Positions 33,275-34,603 of a stretch of 34,603 nt of DNA are shown here, piece after piece. The DNA lies in NCBI GenBank assembly GCA_051453625.1, contig JBOZIK010000001.1, positions 273,864,893 through 273,899,495 on the forward strand, read 5' to 3'. The first letter of the stretch is position 1. Every line of letters starts with the position of its first letter. The notes under the pieces are model-generated. The model saw only the letters and a program-made list of their open reading frames with translations, made no database searches and was not told the origin of the DNA. The position numbers and the translations under genes are program-made. The DNA comes from Welwitschia mirabilis. Its lineage: Eukaryota; Gnetophyta; Gnetopsida; Welwitschiales.

Positions 33275-33885
33275 GGGGTAGTGAAAGGATGATGATTTTA
33301 AATACAAGAGCACTTTTATTATAGAGTGATAAAGATACAACATGTACAAATAGTGTTAAAAATGAATTAGGTTTTTAACTCCTTTTTATTTTTATTATTT
33401 TTTAGTGGAATATAGCTATTACCCTATAATAGAGTTTTGATAGCATTTTTTTTAAATGATTACTCTTCTATTTATCTTAATGCACTTTTATATGATTATT
33501 TATAGGCTAAGAACCAAATGTTATTAACTGAGCTATCATGTGATGATTTATCTATGATAGTTATAAAAAGTTAAGTTTGATGTTTAATAAGAGATATCAT
33601 AGTGTAATGGATAATAATGGGTATTAGTTAAGGATATAATATTTATCACATGCAGTGATATACATGAGGGATATGTGATAAAAGGCATAAAAATTTTCTT
33701 ATTTCATTGCATGTCTATTACTCATTAATAGTTTTGTGTTAATTACATTAAATAACACTTTATTAAGGTAGAAGTAAATAAATGTTAGTTCTTTTATCTC
33801 CTCTTTTTCCTTATATTTCCTTATTTATTTTCTTATTTTTTAAAATCATTTTTGGTAATCATCTTACAATTAGCTTGTGATGGAA

Positions 33886-33922
<37 letters not shown>

Positions 33923-34529
33923 TGAATGGTAGTATCATTTCGAAGTTATGATATGAGATCTAAGTGCCCATTCCCTCTAGTTTTTTTTTTTAATTTTTTT
34001 CATTCCCAATTATTAAGACACATACATTTACACTTTATATACAAACTTAGAAGGGTGGTGCTACTCAGTTTTTACCTACCTTATCCACCCTATTTCTTGG
34101 ATGAATATGAGTAATAACATGCATGATTTCTAATTTGTTAACAAGATAATTTCTTTAGTCTATAATCATAAAAACTAAATAGATGTTTCATTAGAGGTAA
34201 TGATTATTCTATTTTGTATTTGAACTGAGAAAATTCAAGGTTCATAGCCTTTCTTAGATCTCTTAGAAGTTTCCTCTAATGTTGACATACAATAGTTAAA
34301 AGTTATATTTATTTAGTTTTAGTCATGTAGACCAAAATAACAATTATCTCATCATTCCTAAGATTGTGAATATGTGCCTTTCATTAGAATAATAAATTTT
34401 GGTACTCAGATATCCATTTAGGATGAAAGCAAGTTCATAATAAATAAGGCATGCATACAAAATCCTGTGAGTTCACTTGGTTGTTTCACATTTATCACTT
34501 GTTAATAAAATAAATCTAGGGAATTATTT
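33275..34529. other. Sequence between element B and the next LTR; microsatellite
   Basis: No gene recognised. If the LTR at 34530 is a 3' LTR, at least the right part is internal sequence of another element: the last 90 bases (TTTCACATTTATCAC... AATCTAGGGAATTATT) resemble the pre-LTR sequence of element A. A (TTA)n microsatellite of about 35 bases lies at 33888-33922. The 62-codon plus frame at 33926-34114 has no motif. Confidence 0.4.
33888..33922. repeat. (TTA)n microsatellite
   Basis: About 11-12 uninterrupted TTA units. It lies outside any recognised coding sequence. Confidence 0.9.
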
Positions 34530-34603
34530 TGTTGTGATGCCAATTTGTAGGAATTTGATGGTGTATTTGGAGTACTTTTGCAGGACATTTATACAGGTTT
34601 AGA
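34530..34603 (+). mobile_element. Start of a third-type LTR, cut by the window edge
   Basis: TGTTGTGATGCCAATTTGTA opens 74 bases that align with the starts of the A-type (2430) and B-type (18912, 32019) LTRs, ending in the shared TTTTGCAGGACAT-like word. The preceding CTAGGGAATTATT is a plausible decayed polypurine tract. It is not identical to either subfamily; the left 60 bases look intermediate between them. Confidence 0.65.

Noticed and set aside
1-34603. tRNA or rRNA genes
   Set aside because: I looked for T-arm GGTTCGA-type words and found only isolated chance matches (for example near 20661) without acceptor or anticodon stems, and no rRNA-like conserved stretch.

Overview
The window looks like intergenic, repeat-filled nuclear DNA of a land plant. 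It is very AT-rich and poor in CpG. Every coding remnant I could recognise belongs to a plant retrotransposon lineage: Ty3/gypsy Athila/Tat-like elements, a Tekay/Del-type chromovirus, a second gypsy fragment with a gag/protease remnant, and a plant L1-type LINE. All are broken by stop codons and frameshifts. I see no intact host gene, rRNA, tRNA or CRISPR array. Five N runs are assembly gaps: 2913-3012, 21338-22132, 23731-24667, 27763-27862 and 29564-29573.

Layout. 1-2429 is the 3' internal part of an Athila/Tat-like element (element A). It holds a decayed ORF in the position between pol and the 3' LTR, then a polypurine tract, and its 3' LTR starts at 2430 and runs into a gap. 3013-about 4800 is the RNase H - integrase - chromodomain end of a Tekay-type pol. 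4800-7734 has no recognisable gene. A second A-type LTR starts at 7735. 9247-about 12560 is a LINE ORF2 remnant (endonuclease, reverse transcriptase, C-terminal zinc-finger region). 12560-15090 holds little I can name. 15090-15800 is a gypsy zinc-knuckle and protease remnant. 16560-17347 is a candidate LTR that appears to lie on the minus strand.

The largest unit is element B, 18912-about 33274 (about 14.4 kb), a nearly full-length but dead Athila-like element: 5' LTR, decayed tRNA-Asp-type primer site, gag, protease, RT, RNase H, integrase, a long spacer, an extra post-pol ORF homologous to the one in element A, polypurine tract and 3' LTR. A further LTR of the same superfamily begins at 34530 and runs off the window.

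How the parts relate. The LTR starts at 2430, 7735, 18912, 32019 and 34530 are recognisably homologous over about 60 bases, so at least three related subfamilies are present. A short palindrome-rich module built on GTCATC...GATGAC recurs in the LTRs, leader and spacers of both A and B. Decay is dominated by G-to-A and C-to-T changes, as expected from methylated, silenced elements: catalytic Asp codons have become Asn, and Trp and Gln codons have become stops. Two short in-frame tandem duplications fall in catalytic domains, and a 381/384-base repeat at the 27763 gap looks like an unmerged contig overlap.
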